Below the pieces are notes generated by a model. The model saw only the letters and a list, made by a program, of their open reading frames with translations. It was not told the DNA's origin and did no database searches. Positions 42,118 through 49,611 of a DNA stretch of 64,000 nucleotides are shown one piece after another (the stretch's first letter is position 1; each line of letters opens with the position of its first letter). The position numbers were made by a program, and so were the translations under genes. Source of the stretch: an uncultured Eubacteriales bacterium (GTDB lineage Bacteria; Bacillota; Clostridia; Christensenellales; CAG-917); the NCBI GenBank assembly GCA_900548005.1, contig URIZ01000011.1, positions 1 through 64,000 of the forward strand, in the 5' to 3' direction.

Positions 42118-43446
42118 TTATAGTTGCGTGATGTTTACGCCGTTTTCTTGCAACGTGGCGAAGAAGGTGTCGGGCAAAGCCGTCTCTTTGATCGCTCTTG
42201 TGAAGCACAACACCGCTTTGCCGTTGGTGGTGATTGCGCCGAGATTTTGCGTGTTGTTTTTTGACACGTTCATATACAGCTCGTATTTGTCAACACCCAT
42301 GCTGTCGGGGGATTTGACGTTGCCGAGATTGCTGAATATGATCGTCTGGCGAGAGCGCATAAACAGCCTGCCGAAGCGGATAATCGCGGTCTTTATGCAA
42401 AGGGGCACGACTTTCAGCACCCAATTCTTTTGCGCGCGCACCGTTGTGGAGATAAACGCGTCCAGCTTGTCCTTTGCGGTCTCGATCTTTATCTGTCTTT
42501 GAGCCTCGATTGCGCAGTCTTTGACGCTCTTGCACGAAGACGGCAAAATTATCACCCTGATAAACGTGACGAAATTGCGCATGGTCTTTGACGGATACAC
42601 CGCGCGGAGATTGACGGGGATCATGATGGCAAGCGGCTTTTTGTTGCGGCAATTCTTCTCTATCGAATAGGCAAGCACGCCTGCAACGTACGCCGTATAC
42701 GACACGCCGATTTCTTTTGCTTTTGCAAGAATCTCGCTTGCATCGGCTTGTCCCGCGCTCTTTTGATAGCCGTCCTTGTTGAGCGTGCCTTCTATCCTGT
42801 GCGGCACTTTGCCTGCCAAGGCTTTGAGATTCATTTGCCCGAACGATATGGGCTTGTAGTTTTTCTCAAAACTGTCTTCCATCTCTTCTTCGCAGCCTTC
42901 GCTCTTGCAGTCTATGACCGCGTCGTCCACCACGTCGAAGCCGAGAAGTTCTCTGTATCTTTTGACAATGCTCTTCAAAAACGCAAGCGCGCCGTTGCCG
43001 TCCGCAAGCGCGTGGAACATCTCGAGCTGTATGCGTTTGCCTATCGCGCTGAGCCTAAACCAATATCCGTTGGTGTCATCGGGATTGATGGGTTTTAGCA
43101 CGTCTTGGTTGTCAAACACTTTTGCGTGAGCGTCGTTTTGCTCGAAAAAGTGCCACGCCCAACCCCTTTTGAGCTTGACTTTGTAGGCAGGAAAGCGGCA
43201 AAGCACATCGTTGAGAGCGGTCTCGAGAACGTCCTTTTGCACATCGTCAAACATATCCGCGGATATACAAAACAGACTTTGCGCCTTTTTTGTGGACATA
43301 ATCGGATAAAATTTTGCCGAATGGTCTATTGCAAAGCGTCTTTTGACGCGATTCTTCTGTGTTTTGTCGGATTGCTCTGGCATTTCATCGTCCGCTCGCT
43401 TGCGCCAAATCGCGCTTTGAGCACGCCTTTTTGTTTTTTGTATCAT
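42118..43446 (-). CDS. Condensation-domain-like acyltransferase (WS/DGAT or alcohol acetyltransferase type)
   Basis: 442 residues. The HALADGNGAL motif (HxxxDG type) near 145 is that of CoA-dependent acyltransferases of the condensation-domain superfamily. The second half has FVTFIRVIILPSS and IFSNLGNVKSPDSMGVDKYELYMN, a pattern seen in wax-ester-synthase/alcohol-acetyltransferase-like proteins of Firmicutes. Substrates cannot be told; lipid or alcohol acylation is plausible. The start is uncertain because ATG 43446 has no clear ribosome-binding site and the first 35 residues are poorly conserved-looking. Lies 33 bp upstream of alaS on the same strand. Confidence 0.65.
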   Translation of the reverse strand: MIQKTKRRAQSAIWRKRADDEMPEQSDKTQKNRVKRRFAIDHSAKFYPIMSTKKAQSLFCISADMFDDVQKDVLETALNDVLCRFPAYKVKLKRGWAWHFFEQNDAHAKVFDNQDVLKPINPDDTNGYWFRLSAIGKRIQLEMFHALADGNGALAFLKSIVKRYRELLGFDVVDDAVIDCKSEGCEEEMEDSFEKNYKPISFGQMNLKALAGKVPHRIEGTLNKDGYQKSAGQADASEILAKAKEIGVSYTAYVAGVLAYSIEKNCRNKKPLAIMIPVNLRAVYPSKTMRNFVTFIRVIILPSSCKSVKDCAIEAQRQIKIETAKDKLDAFISTTVRAQKNWVLKVVPLCIKTAIIRFGRLFMRSRQTIIFSNLGNVKSPDSMGVDKYELYMNVSKNNTQNLGAITTNGKAVLCFTRAIKETALPDTFFATLQENGVNITQL

Positions 43447-43507
43447 ATATTCTATTCTTTTTTAATATTATTGTCAATGAAATGCGCGAATGCGCAAAAG
43501 GAGATAT

Positions 43508-43852
43508 ATGCAATTTTCAACGCCAAAAGCAACCGCCCACACCACCATGACGGACAAAAAGACCGACTTTGCGCCCGTCAAAGAGCAAAAATCGCCGTCC
43601 GCCACGCACAAAATCGAGCTGGATCACCTTCACTTCATGTCCGTGACGGGAGTTGCGGACGTGCCAACCTTCACCGACAAAACCGTCACGATAAAGCTAA
43701 AAGACGAAACTTTGCAAGTGTCGGGACAAAATCTGTCCGTCAAAAACCTTGACGTTGAAAGCGGCAAGTTGCAAATCCAAGGGAGAGTGGACGCGATAAA
43801 ATACGTCACAAAAACCACCCCGAGCTCCATTGCCAAACGCATATTCAAATGA
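43508..43852 (+). CDS. yabP: Sporulation protein YabP
   Basis: 114 residues from ATG 43508 (AAAGGAGATAT). A Thr/Lys-rich N-terminus is followed by the YabP/YqfC fold, with IELDHLHFMSVTGVADVPTF and TLQVSGQNLSVKNLDVESG plus a closing QIQGRVDAIKY. In Bacillus YabP is needed for a late sporulation step in spore-coat/cortex assembly. Its stop overlaps the next start as ATGA, matching yabP-yabQ order. Confidence 0.88.
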   Translation: MQFSTPKATAHTTMTDKKTDFAPVKEQKSPSATHKIELDHLHFMSVTGVADVPTFTDKTVTIKLKDETLQVSGQNLSVKNLDVESGKLQIQGRVDAIKYVTKTTPSSIAKRIFK

Positions 43853-44244
43853 ACGTGTATCTCGGCGCAAACGCAAAGGCGCAAGCGATATGTTTTGCGC
43901 TGTGCTTTGCAATAGGGCTTGCAGGCGGAGTGTTTGCTCTGCTGTTTCTTAGAAAAGCCAACCCGATAGAGCGCGCGCTGACGGATATTTTCGGTTCTGT
44001 TCTCATCACGGGCGCGTTTTTTGGCGCGTTTTATTTTGTCATGCAAGGCGAGCCTACGCTGTACGGAATCGCCGCTTTTATACTTGGAGTCGCTCTTGTT
44101 CCGCTTTGCGTGAGAAAAATGCGCAAAACCTTACGGAGAAAGCAGGAAAACAAAAAGAAGAACACTCAATCGGACAAGCAAAATCTTCAAATCGCTCAAA
44201 CTGCGCAAACGGAAGAACAAAACGCAGAAAAACCTAAAAAATAG
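43849..44244 (+). CDS. yabQ: Spore cortex biosynthesis protein YabQ-like
   Basis: 131 residues with three likely membrane helices (about 11-32, 46-64 and 69-86) and a Lys/Gln/Asn-rich tail. Sequence alone is weak. The ATGA overlap with yabP, the helix pattern and the known yabP-yabQ order make YabQ the best assignment. Expected in the mother-cell membrane around the forespore. divIC, the next gene in Bacillus, is not found here. Confidence 0.7.
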   Translation: MNVYLGANAKAQAICFALCFAIGLAGGVFALLFLRKANPIERALTDIFGSVLITGAFFGAFYFVMQGEPTLYGIAAFILGVALVPLCVRKMRKTLRRKQENKKKNTQSDKQNLQIAQTAQTEEQNAEKPKK

Positions 44245-44361
44245 CGCAAATTGCCGCTTGATTTCCACAAAAAAACGACTATCTTTGTCGAATAACCGCT
44301 TATTTTCGCAAGGCTCTTTCTTTTGAGAAGAAAAGTGCTAAAATGGCACAAGGAGACAAAA

Positions 44362-44688
44362 ATGAGCAACACAAAACATTCGACTTGCGCAATGCGCGCT
44401 TTGGCAAAATCCGCAAAATCGAGGCTTGGGCTGGGATCGTACGACAAAGACGAAATCCTTGCGCCAAAAAGCGTCAGCCCCGATCAAAAAGAATTGTACG
44501 TCAAACTCATCAAAATGAGAAGAGACGGCAAGGAAGTGGCAAACCCCATTCAAGAGTTTTCGGACAGGGAGAAAATCAAGAGCCTAAGCCACGAAGAAAG
44601 ACAAAGATACATACTCAATCTCGCCGCCGACTATATGCTTGCAAAAAGGCTTGTGGACGAAAGATTGAAAAGGGACAAACACGCTTGA
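44362..44688 (+). CDS. Small basic hypothetical protein
   Basis: 108 residues from ATG 44362 with an ideal AAGGAG site. Lys/Arg/Glu-rich and mainly helical, with SVSPDQKELYVKLIKMRRDGK and DREKIKSLSHEERQRYILNLA; no signal or membrane segment. I do not recognise a family. The strong ribosome-binding site and coding character support a real gene. It follows yabQ by 117 bp, so it may be a sporulation or regulatory accessory; that is only position. Confidence 0.65.
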   Translation: MSNTKHSTCAMRALAKSAKSRLGLGSYDKDEILAPKSVSPDQKELYVKLIKMRRDGKEVANPIQEFSDREKIKSLSHEERQRYILNLAADYMLAKRLVDERLKRDKHA

Positions 44689-45082
44689 CATGCATTGTTT
44701 TCAAAAACGGCATTATGCGAGATTTTGCACATATACGCACTTTATCGTGCGTTTTGGCGGCATAAAATGCGTGTTATGCAAAAATCATCTGTTTTCACAT
44801 ATTGATTGTCGGCATAAAATGCATTGGATTTTTTGCGATTTCACCGCTTTGTCCCACTCAAAATATGCGGCGATAAATCATACAAAACGCAAGGTATCTC
44901 ATCCGCTTATCTTTTGCCGCTTTTGCAAAACCGAGCGAAAAACACTCTGCGATTTGCGTCGATTTTTGACGTACAAATCGGACGTTTGCCCAACTTCTCA
45001 AATATTTTTTCTTTTCAATCATTGACTTTATCGCGCAATAATAATATAATAACAAAAGAATAGTTTGTAAGGAGATTGAACT
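44689..45082. other. Intergenic region upstream of the zinc-ribbon membrane protein
   Basis: 394 bp. The 12-mer GGCATAAAATGC occurs twice (about 44758 and 44812), and ATGCATTG near both ends may be related. A strong promoter is at 45022. No gene supported. Confidence 0.6.
45022..45050 (+). promoter_or_regulatory. Promoter of the zinc-ribbon membrane protein gene
   Basis: TTGACT (45022-45027), 17-bp spacer, TATAAT (45045-45050), 32 bp before the ATG. Near-consensus sigma-A promoter. Confidence 0.8.
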
Positions 45083-45859
45083 ATGTATACAAGATGTCCC
45101 AGTTGCAGAGCGGAAATCAGTTTCGAGCCACCTGCCAATATGGAAACACTTCCCGATGGCTATAAACACCGCATCAAATGCCCGAGCTGCGGAGTGACAA
45201 TCGGCGTTAAAATCAACAAAATCGATGCCGCGCCCGCCACTTTGGTTCAACAATCGTCAGCATATAATCAACAAACCAGCTTCGAACCCGTCTATGCTGA
45301 AGACACGGCACAAGCACCTTCCAAGAAGGCGGCAAAACAAGACAAACGCAGCGGCGTTGGCAGAAACATCACCATGATGATCATGTCACTCTTGTTCATC
45401 GCGGCAAGCGTGGTCGGATTCTTGATCAACAGCGGAACAATCAAAAACCCCGTTCTCGGTTTTGGTGTGTTTGACGGCATCTCTTCATGGGCGTTGATCG
45501 TCACGAATTTTGCTTCTTTGAAAGACGCTTTTGCAACAAGCATAGCAGCCGGCATTTCGCTCATTTTGCCTGCCGCGCTCTTCACTCTTGCTTGCATCAA
45601 CTTCCTTGTCGCATTCATCTCCGCTTGCGGAAAGAAATTCGGCAGAGCGTGGAACTTGATCTCGAGCATTCTCATCGCCGGCGTTGCAATCTTTGCAATG
45701 TTTGTCAATCTCATCGGCTATGAAGGCGGCATTGCGCAATACTTCAAGGCTCTCTTTGATGGCGGACTTTACGCATACGTCATCGTTGCGGCACTCGGAC
45801 TTATCCAGCTCATTCTCGGCTTGTGCTTCACCAAGTCCTTGAAAAAGAAACACAACTGA
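45083..45859 (+). CDS. Membrane protein with N-terminal zinc ribbon
   Basis: 258 residues. The N-terminus MYTRCPSCRAEISFEPP ... RIKCPSCGVTIGVKIN is a two-CxxC zinc ribbon like the MJ0042/zinc_ribbon_5 type. A linker to about 95 is followed by four or five membrane helices (MMIMSLLFIAASVVGFLI; ILPAALFTLACINFLVAFI; ISSILIAGVAIFAMFVNLI; AYVIVAALGLIQLILGLCF). Function unknown. Start with AAGGAG and its own strong promoter, so it is a single-gene unit ending in a terminator. Confidence 0.75.
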   Translation: MYTRCPSCRAEISFEPPANMETLPDGYKHRIKCPSCGVTIGVKINKIDAAPATLVQQSSAYNQQTSFEPVYAEDTAQAPSKKAAKQDKRSGVGRNITMMIMSLLFIAASVVGFLINSGTIKNPVLGFGVFDGISSWALIVTNFASLKDAFATSIAAGISLILPAALFTLACINFLVAFISACGKKFGRAWNLISSILIAGVAIFAMFVNLIGYEGGIAQYFKALFDGGLYAYVIVAALGLIQLILGLCFTKSLKKKHN

Positions 45860-45875
45860 TTGAATTGTTACTCAC

Positions 45876-45905
45876 AAAAAGGCAGGCGTCACGCTTGCCT
45901 TTTTC
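45876..45905 (+). terminator. Terminator after the zinc-ribbon membrane protein gene
   Basis: AAAAAGGCAGGCGT / ACGCTTGCCTTTTT with one mismatch and a 1-nt loop, T-run on the plus strand, 17 bp after the stop. Confidence 0.75.
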
Positions 45906-46031
45906 TTTTTGTTTGACAAAGTTTTTAGATAAGAATTTACCTTGCTCGATTGCCCCCTGCCAAATATTGCGCACAGTTGGATATTGCCAAACATTCGTTG
46001 ACGCAAAATCACTCTATACGGCGTAACCGTT

Positions 46032-47432
46032 TTACAAAAGTTTTGCACCGTCGTCTATCACATACAGAATGTTCACTTCTTCCCCGGTGTGCGCGTCAAC
46101 GTAGATATAATACGTGCCGTCTTGTTGACACTCAAACTCATACGCAAGCACTTCCGCCGATTCGCGAAGGGGTATGAGCGCAAGGCGACCTTGTGAAACG
46201 TTGTCGAGAGATACAATGCCGCGTGCGACCGATTGCGGCACTCTCGGCGGCAAAATGTGACGGGTGCGGTGATTCATCGCATAGTGGGACGAATTGAGCC
46301 CTATGGGCATGCGGTCGCTTTCTCTGATCTTGACTTTGACAATGTCGGGATAGAGTATCGCTCCGTCTTGCATGGGGACAAGATTGACCACGCACTCGCC
46401 GCCCTCCGATGACGACCACACCACTTGCATATCGCAAAATCCCGCTTGACTTGCAAAGTCTATGGCGGCGCGTTGGCAAGTGACGTGCGCCTCGGTTGCG
46501 CTTGCGTTTTGCGCCTGCTCGGGTGCGGTGACGTAGTTTACGAGCATGCCGCCCTTTCTTGCGATTTGCGCAAACGAGCTGCCCGCATCGCTTTCAAAGG
46601 TGAAATCAAAGGTCTTTATATCGCCGTTGCCCTCGCCCAAAAACGCCACGTTGCGTATATGTTGCGGCTTGAAAATCTCTTGCAACACGGCTTGCGCTCT
46701 ATCTTGCGAGATCTCGTCCCCCACAAGCCCTTGCGGCTCTCTGCCTTCGAGCGCGGACGAGAACGGACCGTCATATATCATCTCGGGATAGTCCAAGCTC
46801 GGCTCCGAAAACGTGTCGAACGCTCCGCCAAACACATCGAGTGCGCCCGACGTGAACGTTTTGCCGTCCTTGACGGCATTTCCCGCATTTTCAAGCGCGA
46901 CTCGGTATACGTCGGCGACTTTTGAGAGCTTGAAAAGCGTCTGCTTGTCGCTTGCCGACAATTTTTCACCGCTTGCCAACTTCAAAGCCAGCGAGTGAGA
47001 AAAATCCCCGAGCTGATTGATGAATTTGCGCGCGTTCATCACTCCGTCGCCTTGGATCTCGAAGGCGGACAAATCGTCTTCGGCAAGCTCGGCGACAAGG
47101 CGCACCTGACACAGCATATCTTGTTGCAGTTTTGCCGAATTTGACACGCCTATCTTGCGAAGGGTGACTCCCAAATCGGTTGCGCCGTCAAGAAGGTCGT
47201 AGTAGGCTCTGAAATACACCGCGTCCATTTGCTTTTGGTACGCCTTGTGCGTGGCGACGGTCTGCTGCGAAAAGTACAGCGCAACCGACAGCCCCACCAC
47301 TGCGCTTGCCAATATGCCGATCACCGTTGAAAGAGCCGCCGTCTTGACTATTCTTGACTTTCGCTTGCTCATGGTTTGAGCAATGGGTTTTTCGGTTTTT
47401 GCTTTTTTGTTGTTATCTTTTGAATTGTTCAT
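46032..47432 (-). CDS. ypeB: Germination protein YpeB
   Basis: 466 residues. An N-terminal membrane anchor (AALSTVIGILASAVVGLSVALYF) is followed by a helical domain (AYYDLLDGATDLGVTLRKIG; LVAELAEDDLSAFEIQ) and PepSY-like domains near the C-terminus, with a final DGTYYIYVDAHTGEEVNILYV. YpeB places and protects the cortex-lytic enzyme SleB in the spore inner membrane. It follows sleB by 9 bp with GGAGCG, the classical sleB-ypeB operon. Confidence 0.93.
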   Translation of the reverse strand: MNNSKDNNKKAKTEKPIAQTMSKRKSRIVKTAALSTVIGILASAVVGLSVALYFSQQTVATHKAYQKQMDAVYFRAYYDLLDGATDLGVTLRKIGVSNSAKLQQDMLCQVRLVAELAEDDLSAFEIQGDGVMNARKFINQLGDFSHSLALKLASGEKLSASDKQTLFKLSKVADVYRVALENAGNAVKDGKTFTSGALDVFGGAFDTFSEPSLDYPEMIYDGPFSSALEGREPQGLVGDEISQDRAQAVLQEIFKPQHIRNVAFLGEGNGDIKTFDFTFESDAGSSFAQIARKGGMLVNYVTAPEQAQNASATEAHVTCQRAAIDFASQAGFCDMQVVWSSSEGGECVVNLVPMQDGAILYPDIVKVKIRESDRMPIGLNSSHYAMNHRTRHILPPRVPQSVARGIVSLDNVSQGRLALIPLRESAEVLAYEFECQQDGTYYIYVDAHTGEEVNILYVIDDGAKLL

Positions 47433-47441
47433 AATCGCTCC

Positions 47442-48173
47442 TTAACAAAACGCGTGATTGCCGATGCTGAGCTTGACGGTGCGAGAGAGCATCCACTTGC
47501 TCGTTGCCGTGCGCGGATTGTAATAAAACAAACATTTGTAGGTGGGATCCCAACCGTTGAGCGCGTCCCGAGCGGCATTGTACGCCGACTGATTGGGCGT
47601 GAGATTTATCTGCCCGTCCGCAACGCAATCAAACGCTCCCGGCTGATACACCACGCCTGCCACGGTGTTGGGAAAAGACGCGCTTTTCACCCTGTTCAGC
47701 ACAACGGCGGCAACCGCCACTTGCCCCGTATACGGTTCTCCGCGCGCCTCTCCGTACACAACGCGCGCAAGAAGATTAAGGTCTGTGGACGTTGACGATG
47801 ACGCACTCGTTGCGCCCGTTGATATTTTCAGTCCCATAGCCTGCGCCGTGGCTTTGCCCACCACTCCGTCGGCAATAAGCCCGTTCTTCTTCTGAAAGCT
47901 CACCACCGCGCTCTTGGTCTTTGCGCCGAACACGCCGTCCGCCGAGCCTTTGAGATAACCCCAGCGTATGAGCTTTTGTTGCATGGTCTTGACGTCACTG
48001 CCCCGCGAGCCTTGTTTCAAGACGGCAGCATCGGCAACTTCGCTATCACCCAAAAAACCGCTTGCCCCGACAACCACAATCAAAAGCGCGCACGCAAGGC
48101 ACACGCATAGGCGCATCTCAAAATCGCGCCGAGATTGCCTCTTGTCTATACCTTCTGAAAAAACAGTGTTCAT
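47442..48173 (-). CDS. sleB: Spore cortex-lytic enzyme SleB
   Basis: 243 residues. A signal/anchor (LCVCLACALLIVVVGASGFL) leads into a peptidoglycan-binding repeat (LKQGSRGSDVKTMQQKLIRWGY) and the cell-wall hydrolase domain NLLARVVYGEARGEPYTGQ, whose Glu is the predicted catalytic residue. It cuts cortex muramic-delta-lactam peptidoglycan at germination. ATG with AAAGGAG. Divergent from spoIIR; such genes are normally made under sigma-G in the forespore, though I cannot confirm the promoter. Confidence 0.94.
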   Translation of the reverse strand: MNTVFSEGIDKRQSRRDFEMRLCVCLACALLIVVVGASGFLGDSEVADAAVLKQGSRGSDVKTMQQKLIRWGYLKGSADGVFGAKTKSAVVSFQKKNGLIADGVVGKATAQAMGLKISTGATSASSSTSTDLNLLARVVYGEARGEPYTGQVAVAAVVLNRVKSASFPNTVAGVVYQPGAFDCVADGQINLTPNQSAYNAARDALNGWDPTYKCLFYYNPRTATSKWMLSRTVKLSIGNHAFC

Positions 48174-48255
48174 GTTTGCTCCTTTTTGGGATAGTCTTTG
48201 TCACGCGATTGTTTTTATGCGTATAAAGCAAGAAAAAGCCGTCAAAAATAGTCGT

Positions 48256-48816
48256 ATGACAAGAAAGAAATTTGTATCCGTTTTGCTTTTTGCGCTCACG
48301 CTTATTATCGCCGCCGTCACGCTGTGCGCCTGCGACAACACGCAAGAAAGACTTGCAAAAGAGTGCGTGCGCATACATATACGAGCCAACTCCAACCTTG
48401 ACAAAGACCAAGCGGTCAAACTTGCCGTGCGTGACGAAATCACCGCCTATCTATCATCTCGGCTTGAGAATTGCAAAAGCAAAACCGATGCTGTCAAAAC
48501 GCTTGAAAAAGAAGAAAACAATTTGGTCGAAATCGCCAATTCGACACTTTATAAGCACGGATTTGAATATAAAGCGTCGATTGCGCTGAAAAGCGAGCAT
48601 TTCCCCGATCGCAAATATGACGGATACACATTCCCCGAAGGCGACTATGACGCACTGATAATCTATCTCGGAGAGGGCGTTGGCGACAACTGGTGGTGCG
48701 TTGCTTTTCCGCCGCTATGCTTTGTGCCGGACACAACAAGCGGAGAAAAAATCGTGTATAAGTCGTGGGTGAAAGAGTGGCTTGAAAGGCTGTTCGGCAG
48801 CAAGGCGCAAGCATAA
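48256..48816 (+). CDS. spoIIR: Stage II sporulation protein R
   Basis: 186 residues from ATG 48256; ATG 48217, in frame, is an alternative, and neither has a good ribosome-binding site. A secretion signal or lipobox-like VTLCAC is followed by the family hallmarks VRIHIRANSNLDKDQAVKLA and LGEGVGDNWWCVAFPPLCF. SpoIIR is secreted by the forespore into the intermembrane space and triggers SpoIIGA to process pro-sigma-E. Divergent from sleB. Confidence 0.93.
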   Translation: MTRKKFVSVLLFALTLIIAAVTLCACDNTQERLAKECVRIHIRANSNLDKDQAVKLAVRDEITAYLSSRLENCKSKTDAVKTLEKEENNLVEIANSTLYKHGFEYKASIALKSEHFPDRKYDGYTFPEGDYDALIIYLGEGVGDNWWCVAFPPLCFVPDTTSGEKIVYKSWVKEWLERLFGSKAQA

Positions 48817-49041
48817 AAACAAGGTGATATTAAGAATATTACAACTTAAATATAACGAAATGAAAACGCAAATTTACACCTGCACTCTGCCGCGCATAAA
48901 CACTGCCGAATACACGGGTGAGATAAATAGCATACATAAAAACGTATAAAAATCAATACACAGAAAAACAGCACACAAAAAACGGCACGCATAAAAATCG
49001 TCGTGTTGCGGACAATAAGAAAAAACACACAAGGAGAAACA

Positions 49042-49458
49042 ATGAAAATATTCAGAGAAATGGCGCGCAACACCGCAATGGGCGTGCAATCGATTGAAGA
49101 TATGCTCGACTATATCGACTGCGACAAACTCAAAAATCTCGTGCTGTCGCAAAAAGAAGTGCTTGAAGATTTCTATCAAAAAGCCGCAAGCGAACTCAGC
49201 GAAAAAGAGCTTGAAGACGCAAAGACCAACCCAGTGCAACGCATGATGCTCAAAGCCGGCGTGAAGATGAACGCAGGCATCAACAACAAGCCGTCTCACC
49301 TTGCAAGCATGCTGATTGACGGCTACAACATGGGCATAGAGAGCGTGCAAAAGTGCGTCAATCAACTATCAAAAGACGGAACGGAAGTGCCTGACGTTGC
49401 AAAAGACCTTATGAAAATCTACGACAAAAACATCAAAGCATTGCGAGCTTTTTTGTGA
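49042..49458 (+). CDS. Hypothetical helical protein
   Basis: 138 residues, ATG with AAGGAG. It looks like an all-helical bundle: DMLDYIDCDKLKNLVLSQKE, DFYQKAASELSEKELEDA, PVQRMMLKAGVKMNAG and DVAKDLMKIYDKNIKALRAF. It has no signal or membrane segment. The spacing of Glu/Lys helices recalls small DUF2383- or ferritin-like bundles, but I see no metal-binding EXXH pattern. Function unknown. Followed by a strong terminator. Confidence 0.7.
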   Translation: MKIFREMARNTAMGVQSIEDMLDYIDCDKLKNLVLSQKEVLEDFYQKAASELSEKELEDAKTNPVQRMMLKAGVKMNAGINNKPSHLASMLIDGYNMGIESVQKCVNQLSKDGTEVPDVAKDLMKIYDKNIKALRAFL

Positions 49459-49548
49459 CGGACGTATAAAGTTCAAACGGTTTGGCAACAATAAAGACAC
49501 AACCAGATGCAAACCTTTGCAAAATCTCTCCCTTATCTCCCCCTTTGC

Positions 49549-49578
49549 AAAAAGCGTACGCCGTGGCGTACGCTTTTT
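49549..49578. terminator. Bidirectional terminator between convergent genes
   Basis: Perfect 14-bp stem AAAAAGCGTACGCC / GGCGTACGCTTTTT with a 2-nt loop. T-runs lie on both strands, between the convergent helical-protein and transglutaminase genes. Confidence 0.85.
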
Positions 49579-49611
49579 GTGTGTCACAAATTGTACCGAA
49601 TATCGTGCTTG

